The notes below the pieces were generated by a model. That model had not been told where the DNA came from and searched no databases. It worked only from the letters and a program-made list of their open reading frames with translations. From an uncultured Isosphaeraceae bacterium (lineage in GTDB: Bacteria; Planctomycetota; Planctomycetia; Isosphaerales; Isosphaeraceae), in the NCBI GenBank assembly GCA_945957605.1, contig CAMFLR010000022.1:45489-109488 (forward strand): a stretch of DNA of 64,000 nucleotides. The letters are read 5' to 3'. Made by a program: the position numbers and the translations under genes. Positions 1-9,001 of this stretch are shown piece by piece. Every line of letters begins with the position of its first letter. The first letter of the stretch is position 1.

Positions 1-85
1 CGATCATCCGGGAATTCCCGATGTCCGCTGATTTGATTGGCAATCGACGATCGCGCTTTGGCGGCAAATTTCAGGGAGCGATGCG

Positions 86-1165
86 ATGAGCAGTCGGTGT
101 GATTCTCGAAGTTGGATTGGAACCATTGTCGCGATCGTGTTCGTCGGGCCGTTGTTTGCGCAGACTGTATTTGCCGACGACAAGGCCGATGCGGATCTGC
201 GGCAACAGGCACGCGAACTGTTTCCGCCGCTTCCCAAAGATGCGTCGACAAATGAACGCCCCATCACGCCCGAACGCGTTCGGCTGGGACGCATGTTGTT
301 CTTTGACTCGAGGATTTCGGTCGACGGCTCGACCAGTTGCTCGCGGTGTCACTTGCCCAGTTTCTACGGAACCGACGCGTTGACGCAATCGATTGCAGTC
401 GGGAACAAACGTGCTCCGCGCAATGCGCCGACGGTGTTTTACACCGCGCTGCAGGTATCGCAACACTGGGACGGCCGGTTTGTTGACGTCGAGGATCAGG
501 CGAGGAAGGCTCTGACGGGGCCGGGGTTCGGCAACGCGGATGAGCAATCTGTGGAGAAGAGGCTCGAGGCGATTGGGGGTTATCCGGCCGCGTTTCGCGA
601 AGCGTTTCCTGGCGATCAAAAACCTGTCTCTGCCCAAAATCTGGCGCTGGCGATTGGGGCGTTCGAACGAACGCTCATTGTGCCGTCGCGGTTCGATGAA
701 TATCTTGCCGGCAAGACCGACGCGCTCTCGAGCGATGAACGTGCGGGATTGCGGTTATTCATCGAAAAGGATTGCGTTCAGTGCCATAAGGGCGCGGGCG
801 TGGGTGGAACGGGTTATCGCAAGTTCGGCGTTTTCTCCGATTACCGAGCAGCGACCGGAACGAAGAACCCAGATAAGGGAAGGTTCGAGGTCACGAAGAA
901 ATCGGCCGATGTCGACAAGTTCAAGATTCCTGGTTTGCGTGACGTCGCTGTGACACCGCCATACTTTCACGACGGGTCTGTCAATCGCCTGAATGATGCG
1001 GTGAAAGTGATGGGGAAAGTTCAACTCGACGTTGACCTGGCTGATGTCGAGGTCAATGCGATTGTCGCGTTCTTGAATAGTCTTACCGGGCCGATTCCTG
1101 CCGACTATGAACGTGTGCCCAGGTTGCCGGCAGGCGGATTTGTGCCAAGCACGCCGGCACACTGA
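86..1165 (+). CDS. Di-haem cytochrome c peroxidase (CcpA/MauG family)
   Basis: Predicted periplasmic di-haem peroxidase of the CcpA/MauG family, which reduces hydrogen peroxide with electrons from small cytochromes or carries out related oxidations. The 359-residue product opens with a Sec signal (hydrophobic stretch about residues 11-30, cleavage likely after FA at 30). Two haem c sites are visible: CSRCH at 85-89 and CVQCH at 230-234. The family block KIPGLRDVAVTPPYFHDGS follows in the C-terminal half. Length matches the family. The ATG at 86 is preceded by GGGAG at a good distance; an ATG five bases earlier is out of frame. It stands alone on the plus strand, convergent with the next gene. 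The exact substrate is not deducible. Confidence 0.9.
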   Translation: MSSRCDSRSWIGTIVAIVFVGPLFAQTVFADDKADADLRQQARELFPPLPKDASTNERPITPERVRLGRMLFFDSRISVDGSTSCSRCHLPSFYGTDALTQSIAVGNKRAPRNAPTVFYTALQVSQHWDGRFVDVEDQARKALTGPGFGNADEQSVEKRLEAIGGYPAAFREAFPGDQKPVSAQNLALAIGAFERTLIVPSRFDEYLAGKTDALSSDERAGLRLFIEKDCVQCHKGAGVGGTGYRKFGVFSDYRAATGTKNPDKGRFEVTKKSADVDKFKIPGLRDVAVTPPYFHDGSVNRLNDAVKVMGKVQLDVDLADVEVNAIVAFLNSLTGPIPADYERVPRLPAGGFVPSTPAH

Positions 1166-1180
1166 TCGTTCAATATGCGA

Positions 1181-2551
1181 TCAACGATTGTTATCAACAT
1201 GAATCATGACGCGGCCGTAACGAGTAAGGCTCGGCGTGCCGCGATCGCTGATGGAAAGCAATATCGGAATCGTTTTACCGGCCGCGTTTTGCTTCAATTC
1301 AAGCCGTGTGCTGGCTGTTTTTCCCTCGCGCATGGAAACCGCATTTGAGAGTTCCGGATCGGGCGGATAGATCGTCCAGGCGAAGTCGAGCGGGTTTCGG
1401 TCAGGGTCGGCTGAGGCGGTTGCGTTGAGAGTGATGGTTTCGCCAGGCTTCGCGTTTCGACGCGATGGCCCGTCAATTCGGACGACGGGCGGATGGTTTG
1501 CCGCTTCAAGTGGTTTGGTACACCAGTCGAGGCGGGCGGCGAAATCGGCCTGAAATGCGGGTCGCCAACGGTAGACCGAGGACATGCGCGGATCGGGATC
1601 GGTCTGCGTACTGAGGTCGCGATCGGGGATGTCGGTCAGGTGGCGATGTGCACCGGCGAATCGGCCTCCCCAACTTCCGAGATCGGGACGTTCGGTGTCG
1701 GTGAGACCATTCGGCAGCAGAGCGAGGAATGAGGGCGTATCGCCCTCTTTGATGCCGCGAACCGGACCGAGCCTGGATGACCAGATATCGCCGCCGCGGT
1801 AGTTGGGATAGAGATCTCCAAGCGGGCCGTGGCCGTGAATGTGGTTCTCAACCCAGTCTGAGTTGGCGAGTGATATATCACCACCGCGATACATTCCGCG
1901 ATAAGCCCGCTGCTGCGCGATGACAAAGAGTTCAGGGAACTGGTTACGGATCCAGGGGCCGGTTGAATCCTGATCGCCTATTGTGTGGATGCGAAGCTTG
2001 TTGACGAATTTATTGCATTCGCCCTGTGTGCGGCTCTGACGTACCTTCCAGAGCGCTTGCGCGAGATCGGCCGAGCCGCCCCATACAATCACCCAAAGAG
2101 GGCGCGGGTCGGGCCGATCGGTGCATTTGATGATCCAATCGGAAGCGGGTGTGTCGTTGCTTTCGCCAATCGACTCCATGACGTCGAGCTTGAGCCCGGC
2201 GCGGTTCTGGCCTGCACGAATCCCTGCGCGAAGTAGTGTCGCAGCGGGATAGCGATGATTGTGTTTGATGAGGTTCGGCTGGACCTTTTCGTAGGCGTCG
2301 ACAACTTGATGGATGAACTCGGGATGGGTTTGCAGGCCGTGACCGAGGTTTGAAGTTGCGACCAGTCCTTCGATGTCGAAATCGTTCGCGTAAAGCATCA
2401 GGCGGATGAGCGACTGCCCATCGTCGGGCTCGGCGACTCCGGGCGTGAGACTGCTGATGTCGGTGAGAACAACGAGGCGAATGCGCTCGGGGGCTGCCTG
2501 ATTGGCGTCGCCGAAGAGCAGAGATAAGACGATTAGCGGGCCGACGATCAT
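1181..2551 (-). CDS. Sde182-like secreted protein with nucleoside-hydrolase-like domain (DUF1593)
   Basis: Secreted protein of the DUF1593 group, annotated in other bacteria as cellulose-binding Sde182 with a nucleoside-hydrolase-like N-terminal domain. It has a short leader (MIVGPLIVLSLLFG), then a domain beginning RIRLVVLTDISS with an acidic EPDDGQSLIRL segment resembling the metal-binding aspartates of nucleoside hydrolases. The last 95 or so residues, from NHPPVVRIDGP, look like a PKD/Ig-type beta sandwich with the repeated theme of Asp-Pro-Asp before a beta strand. The ATG at 2551 has AGGGA upstream. Family membership is fairly clear; catalytic activity and substrate are unproven, and a role in glycan or nucleoside scavenging is inference. 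Confidence 0.8.
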   Translation of the reverse strand: MIVGPLIVLSLLFGDANQAAPERIRLVVLTDISSLTPGVAEPDDGQSLIRLMLYANDFDIEGLVATSNLGHGLQTHPEFIHQVVDAYEKVQPNLIKHNHRYPAATLLRAGIRAGQNRAGLKLDVMESIGESNDTPASDWIIKCTDRPDPRPLWVIVWGGSADLAQALWKVRQSRTQGECNKFVNKLRIHTIGDQDSTGPWIRNQFPELFVIAQQRAYRGMYRGGDISLANSDWVENHIHGHGPLGDLYPNYRGGDIWSSRLGPVRGIKEGDTPSFLALLPNGLTDTERPDLGSWGGRFAGAHRHLTDIPDRDLSTQTDPDPRMSSVYRWRPAFQADFAARLDWCTKPLEAANHPPVVRIDGPSRRNAKPGETITLNATASADPDRNPLDFAWTIYPPDPELSNAVSMREGKTASTRLELKQNAAGKTIPILLSISDRGTPSLTRYGRVMIHVDNNR

Positions 2552-2636
2552 CGCTCTGATCCCTGACGCGAAGTCTGGTCGTTGCTTTGTGCGCCCATTG
2601 TCTCGCGAGGCGTGGGGCGCATCAAGCTTTCATCAT

Positions 2637-3212
2637 TTAACCATCCAGTTCGCGATCGCTGAGCGGGTGATGTTGCATGTCGGTCCAAACGGCGACTGGC
2701 TTTTGCTTGCCGTACCAGCCGAACGCAGCGAGCTTTTCGCTCATCGTCATGTTCACCCAGGCACGCGTAACGTTGACGGCGGTGTCCCAGTCGCAAACGG
2801 CCAACTCACGATACCGCCTGGTCACCTCGGCGGTTCGGAGCGAGAGCGCGAGCGAGTCGATCTCGAGGACTTTTTTGCGAATGTCTTCGGGGACGTTTTG
2901 CAGCGAGGTGGATCTCCTCGGCTCGAACCCGAGCTCGGCGTAGTGCTGTTTCGCAGTTTCGTTGCCGTACGTGCGCACGAAGTCACGCAGCTTTTCGGGC
3001 TCAACGTACGTCCAGATATGTCCGCAGCTCAGACATGCTTTCGCTGCATTGACCAGATGCACGCCGTACTTGAGGCGCTGGGTGTTCACGTGCCGCGGGA
3101 TGAAGCACACGCCAAATCCGGCGGGGTGGTTGGGATCGCCATCGGTATTATTCGGCACGAGGGATCCAGGATAGATTCGGGAATCCTTGCAAAGCGGGCA
3201 TTGCTCGGCCAT
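2637..3212 (-). CDS. Zinc-ribbon protein of unknown function
   Basis: No family recognised. The 191-residue product begins MAEQCPLCKDSR and has a second pair CLSCGH near residue 60, so the two CXXC pairs could form one zinc ribbon across a 50-residue gap. No signal peptide or membrane segment is seen, so it is probably cytoplasmic. The C-terminal half is charged and helical in character (RKKVLEIDSLALSLRTAEV). The frame is open to a TTG at 3254, but the ATG at 3212 puts the first CXXC close to the N-terminus and has a purine-rich stretch upstream, so I prefer it. An antisense frame covers this gene but looks non-coding. Confidence 0.6.
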   Translation of the reverse strand: MAEQCPLCKDSRIYPGSLVPNNTDGDPNHPAGFGVCFIPRHVNTQRLKYGVHLVNAAKACLSCGHIWTYVEPEKLRDFVRTYGNETAKQHYAELGFEPRRSTSLQNVPEDIRKKVLEIDSLALSLRTAEVTRRYRELAVCDWDTAVNVTRAWVNMTMSEKLAAFGWYGKQKPVAVWTDMQHHPLSDRELDG

Positions 3213-3456
3213 GACCTGTTTCCATTCTTGTATTTGCGAGTGCAGGAACGGCAAATGTTCCTGATGGTCCTGAGCGATTCGTCGCCCTGGGCTGATTATT
3301 CGCAGAATCCCGACTTCTCGACCGACGGCGCGGTGTGCGGTACGTTACTGCGATCGGTCGATCATCGCGAGATTGTGACGTGGACTCTCGACTTGTTCAG
3401 CTTATGCGATGAGTGGTTACGTCGCACGAGAATTGAATTTGCAGAGGGGAACAGAC

Positions 3457-4773
3457 ATGAACAAGCGCGGGGCAAGTGCGGTTCTGGCGTTCCTGATGTT
3501 AACGTCGTTCGCGTGGGGGCAAACGCGCGACGCACTGGTTCAGAAGGATCGCAAAACGTTCGAAGGCTCGAAGGACTGGATTTACAACGATCTCCCTGGT
3601 GCGATTGAGTTAGCGAAGAGTTCGGGACGGCCGATCATGGTCGTGTTTCGCTGCATTCCGTGCGAAGCATGCCACGACTTTGACGAGGACGTTGCCGCGA
3701 AGGATCCGATCGTGCGCGACCTGATGGAGAAGTTTGTCTGCGTACGTATTCCGCAAGCGAACGATATCGATCTCAATCGCTTTCAATACGATTTCGACCA
3801 GTCGTTCGCGGTAACGTTCATCGAACCCGACTACACGACTCTGGGGCGCTTCGGCAACCGTTCGGAACGTCCCGAAATTGAAGATATGGCGCTTTCAGGG
3901 TTACGCGATGCGATGACTAGAGTGTTGAAATTACACGCCTCAATTGACGTCGTGAAGCCCTCACTCGCCGGCAAAACGCCACCCGCTTCGGAATTCAGGA
4001 ATCCGCGTGATTATCCACGATTGAAAGGGCGGTACGAGGCGAAGATCAATTACGAAACGGCAACGGCCAAGAGTTGCTTGCATTGTCACCAGATTCGCGA
4101 GGCTGAGCGAGAACTTGTTCGGTCGCGCATGGCTGCGATTCCTGACAAGGTTTTGTTTCCTTACCCGGATCCAGTGGTGCTTGGCCTGAAGTTCGATCCG
4201 AAGTTTGCCGCGAAGGTTGAGCGAGTGACGAAAGGCTCGATTGCCGAAAAATCAGGTATGCGCGGCGGCGACGAGTTGCTGGAAGTCAATGGTCAGCCGA
4301 TTGTTTCGGTGGCGGATCTGCAATGGATCCTTCATCAGACGTCGGACTCCGCAGAGTTGGTGGCGCTCGTCGAACGCGCTGGTTTGAAACTGCCGGTTCG
4401 TATGGGGCTTGTCAGTGGTTGGCGGCGGGGTGATATTTCGTGGCGAGTGAGTACGTGGGATTTGAGACGAATGGGATTGGGAGGGATGCGGCTTGATGCG
4501 CTGAGTGTCGAGGATCGTGTTGGGGATAAAGTGCCTGAAAATGGTATGGCGCTGAAGGCGCGGCACGTCGGTGAATTTGGCGAGCACGCGATTGCGAAGA
4601 AGGCAGGAGTGCTCAAGGGGGATGTGATTGTGGAAGTTGACGGGCGGAGCGATTTTCCTACGGAGTCGTCGTTGATTCGCTATGCGGTTCAGCAGAAGAA
4701 GTCGGGTGATAGCGTCAAGCTTCACGTGCTGCGTGATGGGAAGTCGCTTGAGTTTTCGTATCGGCTTCCATGA
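3457..4773 (+). CDS. Secreted thioredoxin-like protein with CXXCH motifs and two PDZ domains
   Basis: A 438-residue exported protein. Signal peptide at residues 1-21 (ending FAWGQ). A thioredoxin-like segment follows with CIPCEACHDF at 66-75, in which a CXXC (66-69) overlaps a CXXCH (69-73). A second CXXCH, CLHCH, lies at 207-211. Two PDZ-like domains come after: one around 245-315 (core GMRGGDELLEVNGQPI) and one around 370-437 (core GVLKGDVIVEVDGRS). PDZ domains bind peptide C-termini, and CXXCH is the usual covalent haem site, so a periplasmic redox or protein-quality role is plausible but inferred. The ATG at 3457 is preceded by CAGAGGGG; the longer frame from 3409 would bury the signal peptide. 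Confidence 0.75.
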   Translation: MNKRGASAVLAFLMLTSFAWGQTRDALVQKDRKTFEGSKDWIYNDLPGAIELAKSSGRPIMVVFRCIPCEACHDFDEDVAAKDPIVRDLMEKFVCVRIPQANDIDLNRFQYDFDQSFAVTFIEPDYTTLGRFGNRSERPEIEDMALSGLRDAMTRVLKLHASIDVVKPSLAGKTPPASEFRNPRDYPRLKGRYEAKINYETATAKSCLHCHQIREAERELVRSRMAAIPDKVLFPYPDPVVLGLKFDPKFAAKVERVTKGSIAEKSGMRGGDELLEVNGQPIVSVADLQWILHQTSDSAELVALVERAGLKLPVRMGLVSGWRRGDISWRVSTWDLRRMGLGGMRLDALSVEDRVGDKVPENGMALKARHVGEFGEHAIAKKAGVLKGDVIVEVDGRSDFPTESSLIRYAVQQKKSGDSVKLHVLRDGKSLEFSYRLP

Positions 4774-4870
4774 GATTTTGGGCCTGCAGTTGCACGGTCG
4801 AAGGTGGCAAAAACTGACTGAGCCATAAGCGGCGGCTATTCATTGGAGGATCGTTAGGCAGGGTAATCTG

Positions 4871-4912
4871 GATGCGATTGACCTCTTGAACATCCTGTGT
4901 TAGCTTTCGCGC
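4871..4912 (+). promoter_or_regulatory. Promoter-like block shared with the paralogue downstream
   Basis: Contains TTGACC (4879-4884), a 17-base spacer and TAGCTT (4901-4906) preceded by TGT, which fits a sigma-70 type promoter with an extended -10. The surrounding sequence GCGATTGA..TTGAAC..TGTG.TAGC also occurs before the second TPR gene (6489-6528), so the block has been kept since the duplication. It lies about 35 bases before the start codon at 4942. An ECF-type reading (GAAC followed by a GC-rich -10) is the alternative. Confidence 0.5.
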
Positions 4913-4941
4913 GCGTCGTTCGACCCGGGAGGGAACCCGTC

Positions 4942-6387
4942 ATGAAGGCGTTTATCAAAGCACTGGTTGTTGCGTCTTCCTGGTCGCTACTTGCTCAGGG
5001 ACAGATTCCGCAATGGCAGATTGGCGAGAAAGTTACGCTGATGAGCGGCACGCCGCTCGTCGTCAATAATGTCACGGTCGACGATGGCAAGACGTCGCGC
5101 AACTATGAAATCGTGGGAGTTCGTGACGATTCGGTGCAGATCGCAGCGGGAACTTTGCAGGGCTGGGTTCCATCGCACGCGGTGATACCTGTATTTCCGA
5201 GAAGTGGCGAGACCGCGTCAACGGTAACTCAGACCGCGTCTAGCACACCGATCAAGAGCGAACAACGTGCCAGTTTCGAGAAAGTCGCCGGGATTGCCGG
5301 CTCCTTTTTCGGTGCTGGCTCGGGTGAGTCCTCATCGACGGATTCAGCACCTGCTGTACTTCCAGAAGATTCGCTAGATGAGAAACTCGCGACCTGGCAG
5401 GCGTACTTGCAGCGAGCGCGGATCCGCTGGAAAGCTGGCGATGCACTGAGCGCGCTTGCAGATTGCGATAGTGCGATTAAGCTCGAACCGAATGCTGAGG
5501 ATGTTTATCAGGCGAAGATTTCGATTCTCCATGAATACAGCGACCATGAGGCGGCGATTGGGGCAGTTGAAGCGGCGGCTAAACGATTTCCCAAGAATCA
5601 ATCGAAATACGCAAAATTACTTGCTCAGGGTTATTATTTACGCGCGATTGGCTTTTACAAACGTGACGAGTTGCAGAAGGCCCTCGCCGATTTGAACGAA
5701 TCGATCAAGCTCGACCCCAATGGTGGAGAGGCGTTCTTTTGGCGATCGACTGTATTCACGTCGCTGCAGAGATTCGAGGAAGCGCGGAAAGACCTCGTCG
5801 TCGCCAAACGTCTGATCCCTGGCGATAAGCGCGTTTGGGTGCTTGGCGGTAAACTCAGCCTAGAAACCGGTAATTCGTGGGGGCACTCGACAGTGATCGA
5901 TGACTTCGAGCGGGCGCTCGAGATCGATCCGCTCGACGTTGAGGCCAATATCGGACTTGCGACCGTTTTGACCGAGACGAATCAGGAAATCCTTCGCGAC
6001 GGTCCGCGGGCCATTCAACTGGCGACGCGTGTCTGCAAGGAAACACAGTGGTCGGACGTAACCGCAATCAGTGTGCTTGCGAAGGCGTACAGCGTTTCTA
6101 ACAAGGCGGATCAAGCCATCCGGTATCAATTACTCGCCAATGAACGGTTGTACGAGGATGTGAACAGATCCAGTATTGGCGCACGTCAATTAGAGGAGTA
6201 CCAAAAGCAAAAGGAGAGAGAAGATAAAGAAACGACCGTTTCCAACAGCCGGTATTTCGTCCGGAAGCATTTTCCGCTCGGGCAACTTCGAGTCTTGTTT
6301 GAGCGACGGCAATACACGATCAAAAATGATCCAGAGCCGCATGGCACGTTGACCGCACTCGCTCATTGGAGTTTTTTTGGCGATTGA
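4942..6387 (+). CDS. Secreted SH3-like and TPR protein, copy 1
   Basis: 481-residue exported protein. A signal peptide (MKAFIKALVVASSWSLLAQGQ) leads into an SH3-like beta domain of about 70 residues that ends in GWVPSHAV, the usual closing strand of bacterial SH3 folds. After a Ser/Thr-rich linker come tetratricopeptide repeats from about residue 150 to 400 (for example LADCDSAIKLEPNAEDVY and LADLNESIKLDPNGGEAF). TPR arrays mediate protein contacts, so a scaffold role outside the cytoplasm is likely; the partner is unknown. The ATG at 4942 has GGAGGGAA upstream and gives the signal peptide, unlike the longer frame from 4897. The next gene is a paralogue with the same order of domains. Confidence 0.75.
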   Translation: MKAFIKALVVASSWSLLAQGQIPQWQIGEKVTLMSGTPLVVNNVTVDDGKTSRNYEIVGVRDDSVQIAAGTLQGWVPSHAVIPVFPRSGETASTVTQTASSTPIKSEQRASFEKVAGIAGSFFGAGSGESSSTDSAPAVLPEDSLDEKLATWQAYLQRARIRWKAGDALSALADCDSAIKLEPNAEDVYQAKISILHEYSDHEAAIGAVEAAAKRFPKNQSKYAKLLAQGYYLRAIGFYKRDELQKALADLNESIKLDPNGGEAFFWRSTVFTSLQRFEEARKDLVVAKRLIPGDKRVWVLGGKLSLETGNSWGHSTVIDDFERALEIDPLDVEANIGLATVLTETNQEILRDGPRAIQLATRVCKETQWSDVTAISVLAKAYSVSNKADQAIRYQLLANERLYEDVNRSSIGARQLEEYQKQKEREDKETTVSNSRYFVRKHFPLGQLRVLFERRQYTIKNDPEPHGTLTALAHWSFFGD

Positions 6388-6488
6388 TGCTGGACCGTCC
6401 GTGCAATTGCTTTGATGCGAATGCGGCGAAATTGCGTGGCTGCCGATGTTTCGTGGTGTGTGGCAACAGTCCGAATGTGACCATCAAA

Positions 6489-6528
6489 ATGCGATTGAGC
6501 GTTTGAACCACTTGTGCTAGCGTGCGTC
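6489..6528 (+). promoter_or_regulatory. Promoter-like block, second copy
   Basis: TTGAGC (6495-6500), 17-base spacer, TAGCGT (6518-6523) preceded by TGC. It matches the block at 4871-4912 over the GCGATTGA, TTGAAC and GTG.TAGC positions. It sits about 40 bases before the start of the second TPR gene. No experimental support; the match between paralogues is the main argument. Confidence 0.5.
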
Positions 6529-6567
6529 AAACAATCTTGTTCCGTTCGCGCACGGATGGGGCCCACC

Positions 6568-7968
6568 ATGAGGAATCTACTAACGACGGCACTGTTTGTC
6601 TTGCTTCTGTCAGCCAGAATTGGATTCACGCAGACGCCGCGGTGGAAGGTTAACGACAAGGTCATTTTGTTCCGCGGAACCAAGTTCGACAACGCTAAAA
6701 CACAACGCGTTTATACCGTTGAAGAAGTGAAAGGTGATTCGCTGCTGATCGGGTCGAATGGCACTCGCGGCTGGGTGCCTGCAAATGCGGTTTTGGCCGA
6801 ATTGTCAAAGCCGGTTGACACTTCTGTTCGGCAGGTGACGTCGGTTCAGGCTGAAGGCGCTCGCCTTGAAGTAGCAAGCCAGCGGATGTTTCCGCAAACG
6901 CCACAAGACCTTGACGACATTCGATCGATGTTTAAGTCTTCGACACGCACCGCCAACTCTACCAGTTCCATCGGCGAAGGCGTAAATTGGCAAGCGGATT
7001 ACAAACGCGCGAGCTCGACCTGGCTTTGGAAGCGAGATTCAAAGGCGGCGATCGCGTTATGCGATCTCGCGCTTCGTAAGAAGCGAAATGCGTTCGAAGT
7101 CTACGAGCTAAAGGCACAAATTCTCGCGGGAATAAAAGACTTTGATGGTGCGATCGTAACTTTGAGAAAAGCTGAGCTTCAGTGTCCCTTGAGTACGTTC
7201 ATTTTTTCTGAAATGCTGGCGTCGAATTACCGCATGCGGGGTATTGCGCGTTGTGAAGCGAAGCAATACGACGCGGCGCTGGCAGATTTGAATGAATCGA
7301 TCAAGCTGAACGCAAGTGATGCAGAGGCCGTCGTGTGGCGTGCGACCGTGCACCATTCACTAGGCGATCTCCAGTGTGCGCTTCAGGATTTGAACAGGGC
7401 AGTTGAACTGAATCCGAGAGATCCCTTCGCAATTCGACAACGCGGTGCACTTCACGGTCTCAGCAAGAGGTGGTCGGCTGCGGAACGGGATTGCGAGACA
7501 TGCTTGAGAATCGATGCCAATGACATTGACGCTTGCATTGGATTGGCACGCGTTTTGACGGAATCCGATCGATTTACGCGCAATGCGCCCAGAGCGATCG
7601 AACTTGCCACGCGCGCTTGTGAATTGACCGAACAGAAAAACCCGTTCGCGCTGATGGTTCTGGCACGAGCCCTGGCGGATCAAGAACAATTCGGCAAGGC
7701 GATCAATCTTCAGAAGCAGGCTAATGAACTGTTCACCGACGACCAATGGCGGGCTAGTGGCAACAGTTGGCTCAGGAATTTCGAGAAAGGCGAAGCAGCG
7801 CTTGCCAAGGCTCCGGTTGTGCTATTGATCAATCGCCTGTTTCGGATGAATATACCATTTTTTGAGATTAGATTTCGTTTCTACACACGACTCGATCGCA
7901 ACTTGAAGACCAACAAGGGCACGTTTTGCAGTGATATCGGATGGAATGTGCGATCAATCTTCGATTAA
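6568..7968 (+). CDS. Secreted SH3-like and TPR protein, copy 2
   Basis: 466-residue paralogue of the gene before it. Signal peptide MRNLLTTALFVLLLSARIG, then an SH3-like domain (RWKVNDKVILFRG to GWVPANAVL), a linker with Ser/Thr, and TPR repeats (LADLNESIKLNASDAEAV and LQDLNRAVELNPRDPFAI). The repeat LADLNESIKL is identical in both copies, while linkers and C-terminal ends differ, so the duplication is not recent. The ATG at 6568 is chosen because it begins the signal peptide; the frame itself opens at 6514. The C-terminal 60 residues (from RLFRMNIPFFEIRFRF) match nothing I recognise. Function is inferred only as an extracytoplasmic scaffold. Confidence 0.75.
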   Translation: MRNLLTTALFVLLLSARIGFTQTPRWKVNDKVILFRGTKFDNAKTQRVYTVEEVKGDSLLIGSNGTRGWVPANAVLAELSKPVDTSVRQVTSVQAEGARLEVASQRMFPQTPQDLDDIRSMFKSSTRTANSTSSIGEGVNWQADYKRASSTWLWKRDSKAAIALCDLALRKKRNAFEVYELKAQILAGIKDFDGAIVTLRKAELQCPLSTFIFSEMLASNYRMRGIARCEAKQYDAALADLNESIKLNASDAEAVVWRATVHHSLGDLQCALQDLNRAVELNPRDPFAIRQRGALHGLSKRWSAAERDCETCLRIDANDIDACIGLARVLTESDRFTRNAPRAIELATRACELTEQKNPFALMVLARALADQEQFGKAINLQKQANELFTDDQWRASGNSWLRNFEKGEAALAKAPVVLLINRLFRMNIPFFEIRFRFYTRLDRNLKTNKGTFCSDIGWNVRSIFD

Positions 7969-7981
7969 CTAACTCATTCTA

Positions 7982-8932
7982 TCACATGCCAATCGGCTTA
8001 CGAACGTACGCTCTTAACGTCGCGTCGAGTTTAGTCAGGTCGCCAAAGTGTTTCGTCGCATCTTCGACACGCTTCGAAGAATCGGTGCGTTCGTGGATTG
8101 CGGCGAGATAAGCACGGAGCTTGGGTGTGCGGTCGGGACTTTTCATTTGCGAGTGAATGAAGGCCCAGGCTTGCGCGTAGCCGATTTGCTGCGTTTCCTT
8201 GGCGCGAAGTTGTTCGTCGTCTTTGAAAAGCGTGGCGAGGGGAATCCAGGCGTCGCGGAGACCCTTTGAAGATGCCGGCAAGCCTTGGAGTCGCTCGCGG
8301 TCAACCTGACCGACACGGCCTTTGTCGTTGGGACGCCAGACTTCGCCGTAGGTTGCGAGTCCTTCGGAGATGAAGAGGGGGACGTCGCCCTTGGGATTGA
8401 GCAGACCCATGTTAAAGGTGAGTTGGTGGCTGGTTTCGTGGAAAAGTACGAATGAGTTAATGCGTTCGGCGGCAGCTCCCACTTCGGCGCGATTGCCACG
8501 GAAGTCGAACATCACGAGACGATTCGTGTCGACCTCGTAATGGCCGCCGACGACGAGGTCGGCCGTTTCGCCAGTGTATGCGGCATAAGAGGCACCGCTG
8601 GCGAGGGTGACGACTGTCATCCGCTTCTTGGGGAACGCGAGTTGGTCGAAACCTTTGGTTCGGAGATGGACGAGGAAGTCGTCGGCCATTTTCTCGCAGG
8701 CGTTGAGCGCTGCGGCGCGGAAGGCGCTGGACGCGTCGCCAATGGCGAGAAAATGGGCGGTTTGGGTGCGTTGGAATTTGGGGAGGCCGACTTTTTCGCC
8801 ATGCGTGTCGATGGCGGTGAGGTCGTCGGGCTTGGGTTCTTGAGCGTTGGCGATCGAGGGGGTAAGGCAGGAGGCGACGGCCAATTTGAGCCAGTTGCGC
8901 CGGTGCGACAAGGTCGATTGGCGTGGAAGCAT
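7982..8932 (-). CDS. DUF1570 metalloprotease-like protein
   Basis: 316-residue exported protein of the DUF1570 type, common in planctomycetes. The leader has HRRNWLKLAVAS, a twin-arginine-like signal, with cleavage likely after NA at about 30. HETSH at 165-169 fits the HEXXH zinc site of gluzincin peptidases, and the glutamate in ISEGLATYGE (E190) would be the third zinc ligand. A peptidase activity is inferred from this pattern. The ATG at 8932 starts the leader; an upstream ATG at 8971 would add 13 residues before it. Its promoter region overlaps that of lepA on the other strand. Confidence 0.75.
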   Translation of the reverse strand: MLPRQSTLSHRRNWLKLAVASCLTPSIANAQEPKPDDLTAIDTHGEKVGLPKFQRTQTAHFLAIGDASSAFRAAALNACEKMADDFLVHLRTKGFDQLAFPKKRMTVVTLASGASYAAYTGETADLVVGGHYEVDTNRLVMFDFRGNRAEVGAAAERINSFVLFHETSHQLTFNMGLLNPKGDVPLFISEGLATYGEVWRPNDKGRVGQVDRERLQGLPASSKGLRDAWIPLATLFKDDEQLRAKETQQIGYAQAWAFIHSQMKSPDRTPKLRAYLAAIHERTDSSKRVEDATKHFGDLTKLDATLRAYVRKPIGM

Positions 8933-8971
8933 GGCGGCCTCGCGGGGATCGCACGTTGAGTGGCGCTGCAA

Positions 8972-9001
8972 TTGACCGGTCCGCTAATTTTCGATTAAAA
9001 T
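8972..9001 (+). promoter_or_regulatory. Likely lepA promoter
   Basis: TTGACC at 8972-8977 and TTAAAA at 8995-9000 with a 17-base spacer (or TAAAAT with 18). This is a good sigma-70 match in an otherwise GC-rich gap and leaves an untranslated leader of about 190 bases before lepA. Confidence 0.55.

Noticed and set aside
2502..3608. Open plus-strand frame of 368 codons opposite the zinc-ribbon and Sde182 genes
   Set aside because: It lies across two better-supported minus-strand genes and the start of the PDZ gene, and shows no domain; long antisense frames are common at this GC content.
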